A stretch of DNA of 64,000 bases, taken from contig WPIO01000029.1 of assembly GCA_009760855.2 (NCBI GenBank), positions 967,501 through 1,031,500 of the forward strand. Direction: 5' to 3'. Under the pieces are notes generated by a model that saw only the letters and a program-made list of their open reading frames with translations, was not told the DNA's origin and did no database searches. Below, piece after piece: positions 49,817 through 61,429 of the stretch (the first letter of the stretch is position 1; each line of letters opens with the position of its first letter). Source of the DNA: Cristatella mucedo. Its lineage: Eukaryota > Bryozoa > Phylactolaemata > Cristatellidae. The position numbers were made by a program, and so were the translations under genes.

Positions 49817-50370
49817 CTGCAAGACGTACTTAGCAGTACGCTACCTATGCCAAATGAAATATGGGAAACAAACAAGGATACAAGGCAGAGCTGAGGCACG
49901 ACTGCTTGGCATGTACTTGTTACTACAGCTACCACATTGTACTCGAATAAAGTGTTTTAGCAATAAAAGAGGATTGCTTGATCCAGAAGAGCTGTAACAG
50001 AAATATAAAGAAATCAAACCGTCCGGCTTTTAGTCTACAAAATCAGATTGCATAATACCATCTTCTCAACATTAAATTATTTTACCACATAATTTGAATG
50101 ATAATACTAATAATAATGCACTTGATAAAGCGCCCTCAGGGAACTCAATCTTTCTCTAGGCGCTTTACATTGGCTGCAAAGGGAAATGCAATTAAATGAT
50201 GAGTAATATCATGTTTGAAAAACAAACAAAATGAATAACATGGTTAGGGGTGACATGCACAGGGTCAGCATACAAATGTGGTTAGTGGCAGCATGCACAG
50301 TGTCAGCACGCATAAGCACATGAAGGACGAATCACAGGGACCCACTAAATGCTGTCCTAAATAGGCGTGT

Positions 50371-51639
50371 TTATAAGTTCCTTTTAAATGTGGTCAGGTC
50401 AGGGGATGTTCTGACGTAAGTAGGGAGGGAGTTCCTGGCTTTGGGAGCATACGAATTAAATGCACGGTCTCCAAAGAATTTGAGGTTTGTACGAGGTATT
50501 GGTAAACTGTTGGATTCCGAAAAGCGGGTGGTACGATGTTTGGCCTGATTGGGTAGTATATCTGAGAGATAGGCTAGAGCCATAAAATGAAGGAACCTAA
50601 AAGTGAGCGACAAAACCTTGAAGTCGATCCGTTGCTTGACTGGTAGCCAGTGCAGGTCGGCGAGAAGTGGAGTAATGTGGCAACTGCAACGCTCACGACA
50701 GACAAGCCTAGCTGCAGAGTTTTGTACCAGCTGCAATCGCCTGATCGCACATGCTGGTAGGCCAGTAAGCAGTGAGTTGCAGAAGTCGAGACGGGATGTC
50801 ACGAATGCCTGGACCAACTTTGATGTGGTATCCTTATCTGAACAAGCCCGAATTTTAGCAATGTTATGAAGCTGAAAATAGGCAGATTTGACTGTGGAGC
50901 TGATATGGTCGTCTAACGAGAGGTCGCTTTGGAATATGACACCTAGATTTCGAGCTGATTTAACTGGAGATATGCTGGCAGAGCCAATTTTGAGAGTCAG
51001 CCTTTCCAATCTCTGAATCACACTGGGTTTGCCCATAACTAGTAAGTTAGTTTTACCATCGTTTAGTTTTAGAAAATTTGCTGCCATCCATGTGCGGATG
51101 TCATCAATACATGCAGCGAGTGAGTTTAGAGAGTTTGAGGTGCTCGAAGGCTGGGAGGGATCAAAGCAAAGGTACAACTGAGTGTCATCTGCATAGAAGT
51201 GAAAGCCTAGATTGTGCTTGGCAATCACATCAGCAAGAGGGAGAGTATAAACCGTGCAAAGAACCAGACCTAGCACTGAGCCCTGAGGTACTCCATATTT
51301 CAGAGGTACTTCAGATGATCTTTGTCCATTCACGTCAATACTCTGGAGTCTCCCATTGATATAGGACCTGAACCACTGCAGGACAGTGCCAGTGATGCCC
51401 AGGCGAGATGAGAGGCGCTCTAGAAGAACTGTGTGATCGATGGTGTCAAAAGCTGCCGAAAGATCGAGCAAAACAAGCAGAGACACTCTACCCATGTCTG
51501 CATTCCTAAGTAGGTCGTTGTATACCCTAAGGAATGCTGACTCTGGTGAGTGATTAGCTCTAAAGCCAGACTGGAACTTACTAGCAAGGTGTGAGGTTTC
51601 GATATATGAGTTTAGCTGGTCTGCCACGACCCGTTCCAA
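50371..51639 (-). pseudogene. LINE reverse transcriptase ORF, C-terminal two thirds
   Basis: Open for 422 codons with the catalytic YADD box and the palm-domain GVPQGSVLG. Upstream RT sequence continues in frame to a TAG near 51713, which separates it from the block above. Confidence 0.88.
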
Positions 51640-51711
51640 TGTCTTTGATAGGAATGGTAGAAGGGAGACTGGGCGGTAGTTGCTTAAGTTCTCTTGGTCT
51701 AGTGTCGCTTT

Positions 51712-52518
51712 CTAGAAAAGTGGCCTGACTACAGCTTTTTTGAAAGGTGCTGGGACATGACCTGAGGCTAATGACATATTAATGATGTTAGTTATGCATG
51801 GCTGCAGCAGATCAATGCAACGTAGGAGCAAGACAGTGGGAATAGGGTCCAGAGGACTTGTTGTCTTCTTTGATTGAGATACGAACTTTAGGACTAGATC
51901 ACTAGTGACCTGCTTAAATGCAGACATTGAGGTGCAGCCAGGAACCGAGGAACAGCATTCTAGTGGGGAGGTTGTCATCGCAGGGATGGATTCCCTGATC
52001 TTGTCTATCTTCTGCACAAAGAATCGAGAGAAGCGATCGGCTAGATCATCACAAGGATCATCAGGTAAGGAGCTAATCTGGGAACGGTTGAGGAGATGGT
52101 TTATTGTCGACATCAGCATTTTTGGATTGTGCATCTGTGAATCAACAATGTTTCTATAGAAGCTAGACTTGGCCTTTGCTAGGATCGATTGGTACGACTT
52201 ACAGTAGTCTTCATATGCCTGTCGATGGACAGTTAGTCCGGATCTTTTGTATGCCTTTCGTTTAGTAGACCTGGCTAGTTTAATGTCTGTGGTAAGCCAT
52301 AGGCCGTCTGGGTGGGGGCGCACAGTGCGCTTTGTCAGAGGTGCCAACTCGTCGAGCGTGTCTTCTAGTGTCGCGTTGTAGCTATCTACCAATGATGACA
52401 GATCGGAGGGAGGACTGAACAGCAGAGGTGAAGCAGATATTCTCGCACGGACAGCATCGATGTCAAGGGTCTTGAGGTTTCGCGATTCACAGGTTATTTT
52501 AGAGGAGGATGTGGGCAC
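51712..52518 (-). pseudogene. LINE ORF, linker between endonuclease and RT
   Basis: Open for 268 codons. It encodes RPHPDGLWLTTDIKLARSTK, YCKSYQSILAKAKSSFYR, SLPDDPCDDLADRFSRFFV and KTTSPLDPIPTVLL, typical of the segment between EN and RT in this LINE class. Confidence 0.85.
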
Positions 52519-53105
52519 ACACTATAGATTGAATGAGATCTGCATGTGATCAGATAAGCAGGATTTGGTAATAATTGGTGATGACAAAGTGCAGTTGTAT
52601 GAGAAAATCTGGTCGAGTGTGTGACCCTTGATGTGGGTAGGGCCATGCACACGAGCCACAAGAGACAATTAGTCAGTCAATGCACGTAATTCGGTGCTGA
52701 AAGCGGCAGATAAGTTATCAAAGTGAACGTTGAAATCACCCATAACGAGGAAGGATCGATTTCTTGCACACAGAATCGAAATGAGATCGGAGAAATCTGA
52801 GATAAAGGAGGACTTGGTACTTGGTGGGCGATAGACTACTGCCACTATCGATAGCTTGTTTTCGGGTGAGACCAAGACAATTGATTCAAATGACTACTTT
52901 GAGGGTACCGCAAATGGTTTGAAGTTGAATTTCGAGCGCACGATAATAGCAACTCCATCTCCAGTTTTGATTGATCTAGGGGTGTGAAAGAACGAGAAAC
53001 CAGATGGAGTAGGTCTTTAATTGTCGGGCAGTTGCTCGATTTCAGCCAAGTTTCAAATGGTCAAAACAAAGAACCTCGATTGCGAACAGAAGCCGGTGAG
53101 AAAGG

Positions 53106-53258
53106 GCCAAACTGGTTTGGTCCAGCGGTTAAGGTGCTTGCCCCGACCAAGGTCTAGCTGAGGTCGTGGGCTCGAGCCCACATGCATATGTTAAGTACCT
53201 GACTTGAGATTAAGTTCTCTTGGGGCACTATACAAGTGAATACAAATGAATTACGTAT
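53106..53258 (+). repeat. SINE family B
   Basis: AACTGGTTTGGTCCAGCGGT head (A box), TGGGCTCGAGCCC (B box), and a tail with TTAAGTACCTGACTTGAGAT. It abuts the 5' end of the LINE at 53090. Confidence 0.85.
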
Positions 53259-53494
53259 AAAGAGACAAGGCGAAAGGGACACCCAAGCTAGAGCACCACA
53301 CAAAAGTCCACTGGCATCGTTAAGGAATAAACAGCGACACCAACATCAAAATAAAGCATAACAACGAGCGCTTTTATAGCTGTCTCATTTAGCTCCCCGT
53401 CATAAATATAGAGTAGACTGCTGTCCCATGGTCGAGTCTCTGGGCAAGGAATTCACACTGGAGATATATCTTAGGTGATGTTTGACAAGTTTGG

Positions 53495-54240
53495 CTACTT
53501 TCAGCTATACAACATTGCTACAATAGGGCTTGCTTAAGACAGGGGTACCACATCTAAATTGGTCCATGCATTTGTGACATTCCATCTGGACTTCTGTAAC
53601 ACTGCTAGCTGGCCTACCGGCCTGTGCAATTATGGGCTAGCAGTTAGTGCAAAACTGCAGCTAGGTTTCTCTGTCGTGAGCATCGCAGTTGCCACATAAC
53701 ACCACTTCTTTCCGGCCTGCATTGGCTCTCAGTCAAGCAAAGCATCGACTTCAAGGTTCTTTCACTCACTTTTAGGTCCATTCATTATTTGGTTCCAACC
53801 TACTTATCAGATCTACTCTCCCACCAGGCTAAGCCTCATACCACCAGCTTTCGGAATCAAAATGTTTACCTATCCCTCGTACAAAAGCTCAAATCCTACC
53901 GAGACCGTGCCTGTAGTTCGTATGCCCCCAAAGCCTGGAACTCACTCCCGACTGTGGCACGACATCTCACTTGTCCACATAAAAAACCGCACCTATATCA
54001 CAGAATTTATTGGGTCTCTTGTGATTCGTCCTTTATGTGCTTATGTGTGCTGCCACTAACCATACTTACATGCTGACCCTGTGCATGCCACCCCTAACCA
54101 TGTTATTCTTGTTGTTTATTGAGCATGCTACCACTAACTATTCGATCGTGCTTTCTTTGCAGCAAATGCAAAGCGCTTAGAAAGAGATTGAGTTATGTGA
54201 GGGCGCTTTATCGAATGCATTATTATTATTATCATTACAG
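53495..54240 (+). mobile_element. LINE 3' copy, first of a head-to-tail pair
   Basis: It encodes a decayed RT C-terminus (LAYLSDLLSHQAKPHTT, NSLPT) and the 3' UTR, and ends GCAAAGCGCTTAGAAAGAGA with an (ATT)n tail at 54218-54236. Confidence 0.88.
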
Positions 54241-54354
54241 TGCCGCCAGGTGGCTGCCTACCTTACGAAGCTCCCTCCCTCACACAGCTCAACAGCAGCT
54301 TTTGGTAAATGTGGTTCGCGCTCTTCGTTCGATAGCGGACGGCCGGAATATCAG

Positions 54355-54980
54355 TAGTAGGGCTGGTGCAAAACTGTGCAGCTAGGCTTGTCTGTCATCA
54401 GCGTCGCAGTTGCCACATCACACCACTTCTCGCCGACCTGAACTGCCTACCAGTCAAGCAACGGATTGACTTCAAGGTTTTGTCGCTCACTTTTAGGTCA
54501 CTGCATTCTTTGGCTCCAGCTTATCTCTCGGATCTACTCCCCCACCAGGCCAAGCATCGTACCACCCGCTTTTCGGAATCCAATAGTTTACCAATATCTC
54601 GTACAAAACTCAAATCCTTTGGAGACCGTGCATTTAGTTCGTATGCTCCGAAAGCCTGGAACTCACTCCTGACTTGCGTCACAACATCCCCTGACTTGAC
54701 CACATTAAAAAAGAACTTAAAAACACAATATTTAGGACAGCATTTAGCGTGTCCCTGTGATTCGTCCTTCATGTGCTTATGCGTGCTGACACTGTGCATG
54801 CTGCCACCAACCACAGTTGCATGCTGACCCTGTGCATGTCACCCCTAACCATTTTATTCATGTTGTTTATCAAGCATGATATTACTCACCATTCAATCGC
54901 GTTTCCCTTTGCAGCCAATGTAAAGCGCATAGACAGAGATTTGAGTTCTCTGAGGGCGCTTTATCAAGTTATTATTATTT
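54355..54980 (+). mobile_element. LINE 3' copy, second of the pair
   Basis: ORF 54366-54827 is open for 153 codons (AARLVCHQRRSCHITPLLAD, LAPAYLSDLLPHQAKHRTTR), so this fragment is better preserved than its neighbour. It ends GTAAAGCGCATAGACAGAGA and TTATTATT. Confidence 0.9.
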
Positions 54981-55490
54981 AATATAGTACGGGTTACTCA
55001 ACCAGTATTATTGTTTACTACGAACGTGTAGTCCGGAACCGGTGTGAGGGCGCTTGTGGAGTGGGCCCTACCTGCGGTCCTGGGCATGAGGTATCGGTTA
55101 GGATCCCGAGATGACTTCTTTATCAGCTGCGGAGCTCTCAGCGCACGCGAGCCTTCGTCAGACGCCAGATAACTTTCACATCCTGTGCAGTCCATCCCAA
55201 TTCGGCGCCTCGCCATATCTGAAGCTTCGCAATGCAACGCGAATCAAATAGGATGGGTACCAACAGCGGGTCCATTAAAAAACAGTACAAACTCCACCTG
55301 TGTCAAGGCCGACCATAGATGCAGTTATCCGCAAGCATCGTGGAGATAATTCTGTGAGAGCTGGGACTAAGAACGTGTCTAATTAACCTCAATAGCCTAT
55401 CTAAGGAGATGCTATCAAGCCAGCACTCATGACAAGTTCGTTATCCACGTAAAACAGCGTTTTTGGAGGTACTTCCTCAGCAACTGAGTG
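54981..55490. other. Intergenic, nothing recognised
   Basis: No element or gene could be assigned between the LINE tail and the next LINE block. Confidence 0.4.
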
Positions 55491-56760
55491 GAACTTACTT
55501 GGTAGGCATATAATTTAATGTAAGAGTTTAATTGGTCTACCAATGCACGTTCTAGTGTCCTTGGTGGGATCCGTAGTAGGGAGACTGAGCGGAAGTTTTG
55601 CTTGTCTCGATTCGTTTTCTAAGGAGTGGCCTAGCAACCTTTGTGAATGATAGGTTGACGATTCTTGTAGCTAAGGGCGTAGTTATTTTGTTTAATAAGC
55701 AACTCAGCAGCAAATCAAATAAATTATTTCAGTGGAGCAACAGGGACAAGGTCTAAAGGGCTAATAGTCTTCCCAAGGCGGTTGTTTTTCACGACCTCGG
55801 TCCCGAGGTGTGGGTTTGAATCCTACAATGGGTGATCCTTTATTGCCACTGCAAGCGGTGGTGATAGCAGTCAAGGCTCTTCTGTCGCTACACATAAGAG
55901 GCTGTTAAAGAAGCTAGTATTTTTCCTAGACTGGTAGACGAAAATCGAGATGAGGTCAGTAGTGGCAGGCGTGAAGGTGGCCTTTGAGTTCAAGCAAGGG
56001 AGGGAGAGTAAGAAGTGCATTGTTGATGCTACCTTGGGGATGGAATCTCGTATTTAATCTATCTTGCTGACAAAGAAGATAGAAAAAAGTGATCTGTTAG
56101 ATCGTCTCAAAGACCATTAGGTAAGGCTCTGATCTGGGAGTGGTTAATGAGATGGTTGGTGGTCGACATCAGCATCTTTAGATTGTGCATCTGTGATTTC
56201 TCTATGATTTTGTAGAAGCTAGACTTGGCCTTAGCTAGGATGGATTGGTGCGACCTACAATATTCCTACAATGAGTCGACGGAGATTTAATCTGGATCTT
56301 ACACCTAGCTAGTTTAATGTCTACAGTAAACGACAGACCATTTGGAAAAAGGCATACAAAGTGCATATTCGGTGGAGCAAACTCATCCAGAACATTTGCC
56401 AGTGACATGTTGTAGCATTTCACCAGTGAGTACCTGATGAACAGAGGGTTGAGAGGCAAAAAAGTTGTTTTTTTTTACAGCATGAATGTCAAGGGCCTGA
56501 AGGTTTCACAACTCACAGGTTTTTAAAACCCGAGGTGACACAAGTGGTTGACCTTATGCAATCTACATGTGGTCAGATGTGTTGATCGTGGTAATAACTG
56601 GAGTTGAGAGCACACAGTCATGGAGAGCATCTGATCTAGTGCAATGGTATGGCCCGAGTGATTCTCACTAGTTCGGGTAGCGGCACAGTGCATGTAATGT
56701 GCTAAAACCTGAAGCTCAAAATATGCCAACGGTAAAAATGCAGCGCTCGATGTAGTGAAT
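55490..56760 (-). mobile_element. LINE 5' half, decayed, split by a SINE A
   Basis: The minus strand matches 51540-52600 of the best copy (GGTTGTTGGTGGTCGACATC, TAGACTTGGCCTTAGCTAGG on +). Many stops. It lacks the 3' half. SINE A is inserted at 55775-55922. Confidence 0.82.
55775..55922 (+). repeat. SINE family A inserted in a LINE
   Basis: It lacks part of the head but keeps the B box (GGGTTTGAATCC), the body and GAGGCTGTTAAAGAAGCTAG. LINE sequence resumes on both sides, so this insertion is later than the LINE. Confidence 0.85.
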
Positions 56761-57524
56761 GCAGCGCTAGCAACAACGCCATAGCAGAAAAAGCAGAAAC
56801 AATAGCTTCTATATTACGGCTGATACGACAGGTGACTTCCAGCAGGCTCGCTAACAGGCTTACTTTAGGTCAAGCTCAGCGCTAGGTGTCACCGACTGGC
56901 AGACCGTTACTCCAAAAAAGCTACTGCAGTCAGGCTCTTGCCTTATATAGTTCCAGGTCATAAGTCAGACAATAATCACTTTCGTAAGTAGTTATACATC
57001 ATGCTGCTCATAAGCATGGGCTTATCGCGGCTATTTAATAAGCGGCTCAGTTCAAATTCAGTGGCATAGCTTGTAGTTCGTAATCGAGTTTCAGCTGTCA
57101 AGCTTAAAGTCCATGATCGCGGGACATTACTCAATCCACTCCTTTAAAACAGGCGTCTGTCCTCGGACATTTGATTGCTCCTAGACTGGTAATGCCTGTG
57201 ACAGCCTCAATTGAGCTTGTAGCATCCAGATGTCTCTGGGTTGCTACGAGCAGGAAATTAACCGTATCGTCAAAACACCGTCTGCCAGTAGCCGTCGACA
57301 GAATTTTTAAAGGTTTTAAGCTTGCCATCTGCACCATGACAGCCCTTTGTTATGAGTGGGGCATGCATATGACCCAAAAGAGGAAATAAATCTGCTAAAG
57401 TAGCACACAGAAGGGGTCAGTTGGATCATTGAATTAACGCTAAAACCACCAAGTTCTAAGACTACTTTTCTGAGACACAGCATCGAAATTGAATAAAAGC
57501 AAATCTAAAATAAGGCCAGATTTA
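56761..57524. other. Intergenic, nothing recognised
   Basis: No feature could be supported. Confidence 0.35.
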
Positions 57525-58140
57525 GAATGATAATGCATTCGATTTAGCGCCCTCAGAGAACCCAATCTCTTTCTAGGCACTTTACATTTGCAGCAAAGGA
57601 AGCACGATCGAATGGCTAGTGGTAGTATGCTCAAAGAAAACAAGCAAAATATGCTTAGGGCTGACATGCTCAGGGTCAGCATCCAAACATGGTGAGTGGC
57701 AGCATGCAGTGTCAGCACGCATAAGCACGTGAAGGACGAATAACAGAGACCCACCAAATGCTGTCCTAAATAGGTGTTTTTAAGTTCTTTGTAAATGTGG
57801 TAAAGTCAGGGGATGTTCTGACGAAAGTCGGGAGTGAGTTCCAGGCTTTGGGAGCATACGAACTAAATGCACGGTCTCCAAAGGGCTTGAGGTTTGTGCG
57901 AGGTATAGGTAAACGATTCGATTCCAAAAATCGAGAGGTATGATGCTTAGCCTGGTGGAAGATAGCTTAGTACCGAGAGGCGATGGATTACCACCACCAA
58001 TGGCTCCCTATTGTTGGAGGGAACTAGTACAAGAGATTCAAAAGTATGCTTCGAAGGGACTGCAAATGGCTTGAAATTGAGAGAGGGGCGAGTTACTGTG
58101 GTAACTCTGTCTTCGGTAGTACTGACCTCAGAGTACTTTT
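57525..58140 (-). mobile_element. LINE copy with internal deletion
   Basis: The 3' part (57525-57975) runs from the shared tail to the ORF end near CCTGGTGGAAG. From about 57976 the sequence jumps to the endonuclease region (ATGCTTCGAAGGGACTGCAA, GCTTGAAATTGAG), as in 52850-52960 of the best copy. Most of the RT is missing. Confidence 0.8.
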
Positions 58141-61100
58141 ACGAACGTGCCGAGTAGCTGCTTTTGTACTGAAGTCTTTCACTGTGGCCATGGAACAGGC
58201 CTGTGCCCACCTGGGGCACATCGGTTCTTCTTTGATGGGCTATTAAGTACGTGGTTTCTAGGGCTCAGTAACCTTTCCTTGATGGGCTGTTTGGGGCACG
58301 TGTTGGCAGACCCAGCAAAAAACAGGCAGAGGCAATTAGGACGCAAGCTGAAGCGGTCGTTTACTGGCGAGACGTGAGCATCTGGTGAGAGACGGAATTA
58401 GGACGCTTGACACAGTGGACGTGTGCTCGTGCATTGCGAAAGTCAGGAGAATATACAATTTTGGAAGCATTCGGCGGTTTCAGTATCGTCGTTGAAATTG
58501 AGCCACTTAGTCCACAAACGCAGAGCTTATAATGTTGCTAGTCTTCGTCGACATTTGTCAAATACCTGCGAAAAAAGCTTGAATACATGCAGATATGCCG
58601 AATGTAACGAAACACGGTAGCTGCAAAGGACACATCCATCTTAACATAAACAGTCGGCGTCCTTTTACGTATAATACTCAACACTTGGACAGCCGAAGAA
58701 GGCTACAGGTGTCCAGCACTAGCCAGGGGGAGCAACTTAGTTCAAAGTACTAACGAATAGTGTTTTGCTGGAAACCCAGAGTACAACCTACTGAATATTG
58801 CACGAGCTGACCTTTGTACATTACCAAAGCATAGATTAGGAAATAAATGGTTCTTAATCGCTAAAATTCAGGAACCGTGACTAGCAGCTGGGCAGTCATA
58901 ACCTGTTTGATGTTGTATTCCAACGTTTCAGCGTAAATGTCAGAAACGTCTGTAGGGATGGCGGTGGTAATGGTCGCTGAGTTATTTGAGTTAGGTGGTC
59001 GCATATCGCAGTAAGTACAGTCACTCATGTCTGTAATTTCCCGCTTCGGTCTTCCGATACGTTAACGGAAGGTTGACGGCTGAGGTTTTCGCAGCTCGCT
59101 GTACTTCTGCACCCTATGGGTGCTGCTAGTGAGGTGCTTTGCTTATCTGTTGGTAAGAAATCGAACAAGCTTTGACCGTATTGCAAATCGAAAATAAGTG
59201 GCACAATTCAGCACGGCCTCGAAAATTATAAGGCCATAGCGATTGATCTACGCAGAACTTGTCCAGCTCAAATAAAGAACTTCCAAGCTGAGTATGTTGC
59301 GGTACCGCTGCAAGTAAAAGTAGACACTGTCCGAAATTGACTACCAAACTTAGAATGTTCAGCACTGATTACTGAACGCTTCAAGTACCGATTCGGCAAC
59401 CTTAGCATAATCGTAACCTTACGAAGTTGGTCGACATGCAGGGGCTCGCAGATCAAGGCGTAGTATTCACAAAGTTGAAATCTGAATGACAATCTCAAAG
59501 GATGCCACGTATTCGTCTCGACACGCAAAACCTGAAGCTTTCTCAAGTCGGCTAAAATGTGCAGACGAGTTGTTTGTAGTTCGATAGTATGCAGGCTCCT
59601 CTGATAAGGTTCTGGTGAGCAACTGTTAGAAGCATCACCAAGAGGGGCCGGTGCACAGCTGTGGTCCGCCTGTGATGTGGCGTAGACACAGGCCGGTAAC
59701 CCGCTGGTGGACAGATGGTGGAATCACCATCAGGGTCGACCTGTGCAAAAGTTTCGGTCCTCCTCGATGAATCATCGGGGTCGACTAGGGGACCGGGGAG
59801 TCGAGGAGAGGACAGTCAAGTGGGAGAAGGGGCCGAAGGGAGCCGTGCGCCCATCGGCTCCGTGCCTCGTAATAAACTATTGGTGTTGGTCATCAGCTGA
59901 CTCTCTGCTTTGCGAATCAAACGACATTGTCAAAACACAGAAGGGATAAAATCGAAAGGCAGACTTCTGCCTAATCAGATAACATCGGCACATTACATAT
60001 TATGTCGTCGCCGCACCAAAAAATAATCACACACGGTTCTTCCTCGGGCAAGTAGCAAGGACTATCGACTATCACATGACTCAAAAGTGCTAATGCCATC
60101 AGCAGCACGATCGAGATTGGTACATCAGTCCGTCCAGCATCAGATCAGCAGTCCATTAGCTCTATAGTTTGTTCAGTAGCTGTCTCAATACATACTACAA
60201 CATTCACAGACTCCAGAGAGAAAATAAAATGGCATGGGAAGAACGATCCGTTCGTTGATGACAAATTTAATCAAAGCTAATATACCAGACGTCAGCAGGT
60301 AGCTGGCAGCCAGTTCCTAACTCTTGCGGAAAATCTTACATACTGGCTTTCCAAGCAGTGCATTACGTTTTCCGATTTCAAATTGTGAAGCCACAAAAAT
60401 CGCTAGAAACTGCATCCTTCCCACTGGACTGATATTCCTCAATTCTCTGCAGTACTTAAAATGTGTGGACAAAACTAACGCTTGCCACTTGTGACATGAT
60501 CTCTAACGAAGTCTAGCAATACTAACTGCCCTCTAGACTCTGTAACCACTTTCCTGCTTTTGAGATACATCAATGAGCTGCTGCTCTGTATAAATAATCT
60601 AATAAATAATTCCTTAACCAGAGGTCTTGTCGCTAGATCTTTCGTATAGGCTCTCGTGTTGCAGACCAGGAGAACTTGAGTTACTTCCTCTCAGCCTCCC
60701 AACTATCTCCAACAACTCATTCCTATAAAAAACACCGGAACGAATAGCCAAACACTTGCATCGAAGCGTCAAACATGGCAAGCTCCAGTCAAGTTGTAGA
60801 GCCAATCGCTCCACAGAATTAGCGCTGCTGCGAGCATACAATTACGTTCTGAAGAATGTCAGACTTAGGTAAACTCACAATGCTTGATTTGCTGGATCTT
60901 TTTTTGGCTTGGGCACAGGCCGGTATTTTTTCTCCGGTTCCTAACATGCCGTTGAACAGCTGTTGGATGTAGACGGTCCGGTGCCCAGGTGTGGTCCAAC
61001 TGCAGGGATCCATGAGCCCACCGTTGATGAGCGGTAGATGATAGGCAGAGGCGGAAGGAAGGCGGTGGGAACGCAGGAGAGAACTGCTGTGAGCCGTTTC

Positions 61101-61429
61101 GCCGAGAACGTTAGCAAATACTCGGTTGTTCTTGCCAACTCAGTGGCGTAGGGACGGACCGGTGCCCAGCTGTGATCTGGCGGCTGTGGTTTGGACACAC
61201 GCCGGCTTTGCCCTCCAGCTAACCCACGGGGATGAGCTGTGGCTGGGAGGGAGGGAAGGCGAGTTGGAACGCCGGCGTAGGGGAGAACGGCTGCGTTTCG
61301 GGAGCTCTGTAGGCGCCTGCAAGAATATAGTCTTTGTACGTCAGCTTCGGCATTCTGCCTGCTTCCACGTACATGCTGCTTGGAAAGCATTAATCTAAAA
61401 ACTCCATGGACGTCAGACTAGACATATCG
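58141..61429. other. Intergenic with LTR-like GC-rich blocks
   Basis: Blocks at 59645-59945 and 60960-61320 share the phrase CCGGTGCxCAGxTGTGGTCC and GTGGCGTAGxxACxxxCCGG. The first ends CTCGTAATAAACTATTGG, which resembles the poly(A) region of an LTR. They may belong with the gypsy pol remnant that follows. No host gene was recognised. Confidence 0.4.

Larger units (their letters stand above)
50100..53090 (-). mobile_element. L2/CR1-type LINE, longest copy, 5' truncated
   Basis: It encodes, from 53085 downward, an endonuclease (RNRGSLF, ETWL, FFHTPRSIKTGDGVA-like pieces, VYRPPSTKSSF, VMGDFNVHFDN) and then a reverse transcriptase. RT blocks include KATLDQENLSNYRPVSLLP, FRANHSPESA, LLDLSAAFDTIDH, YGVPQGSVLG and FYADDTQLYL. 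The YADD box is intact. The C-terminus (LPTYVRTSPDLTTFKRNL), a 3' UTR and a (TAA)n tail follow. Stops and shifts split the ORF, for example the TAG just after VRPLF near 51715, so this copy is inactive but fairly young. Other copies in the window are 3' pieces of the same family. Confidence 0.93.

Noticed and set aside
49817-49911. An FBH1 start codon at 49911 joined by a 28-base intron
   Set aside because: A 28-base intron is implausibly short and the peptide is hydrophobic and unlike FBH1 N-termini.
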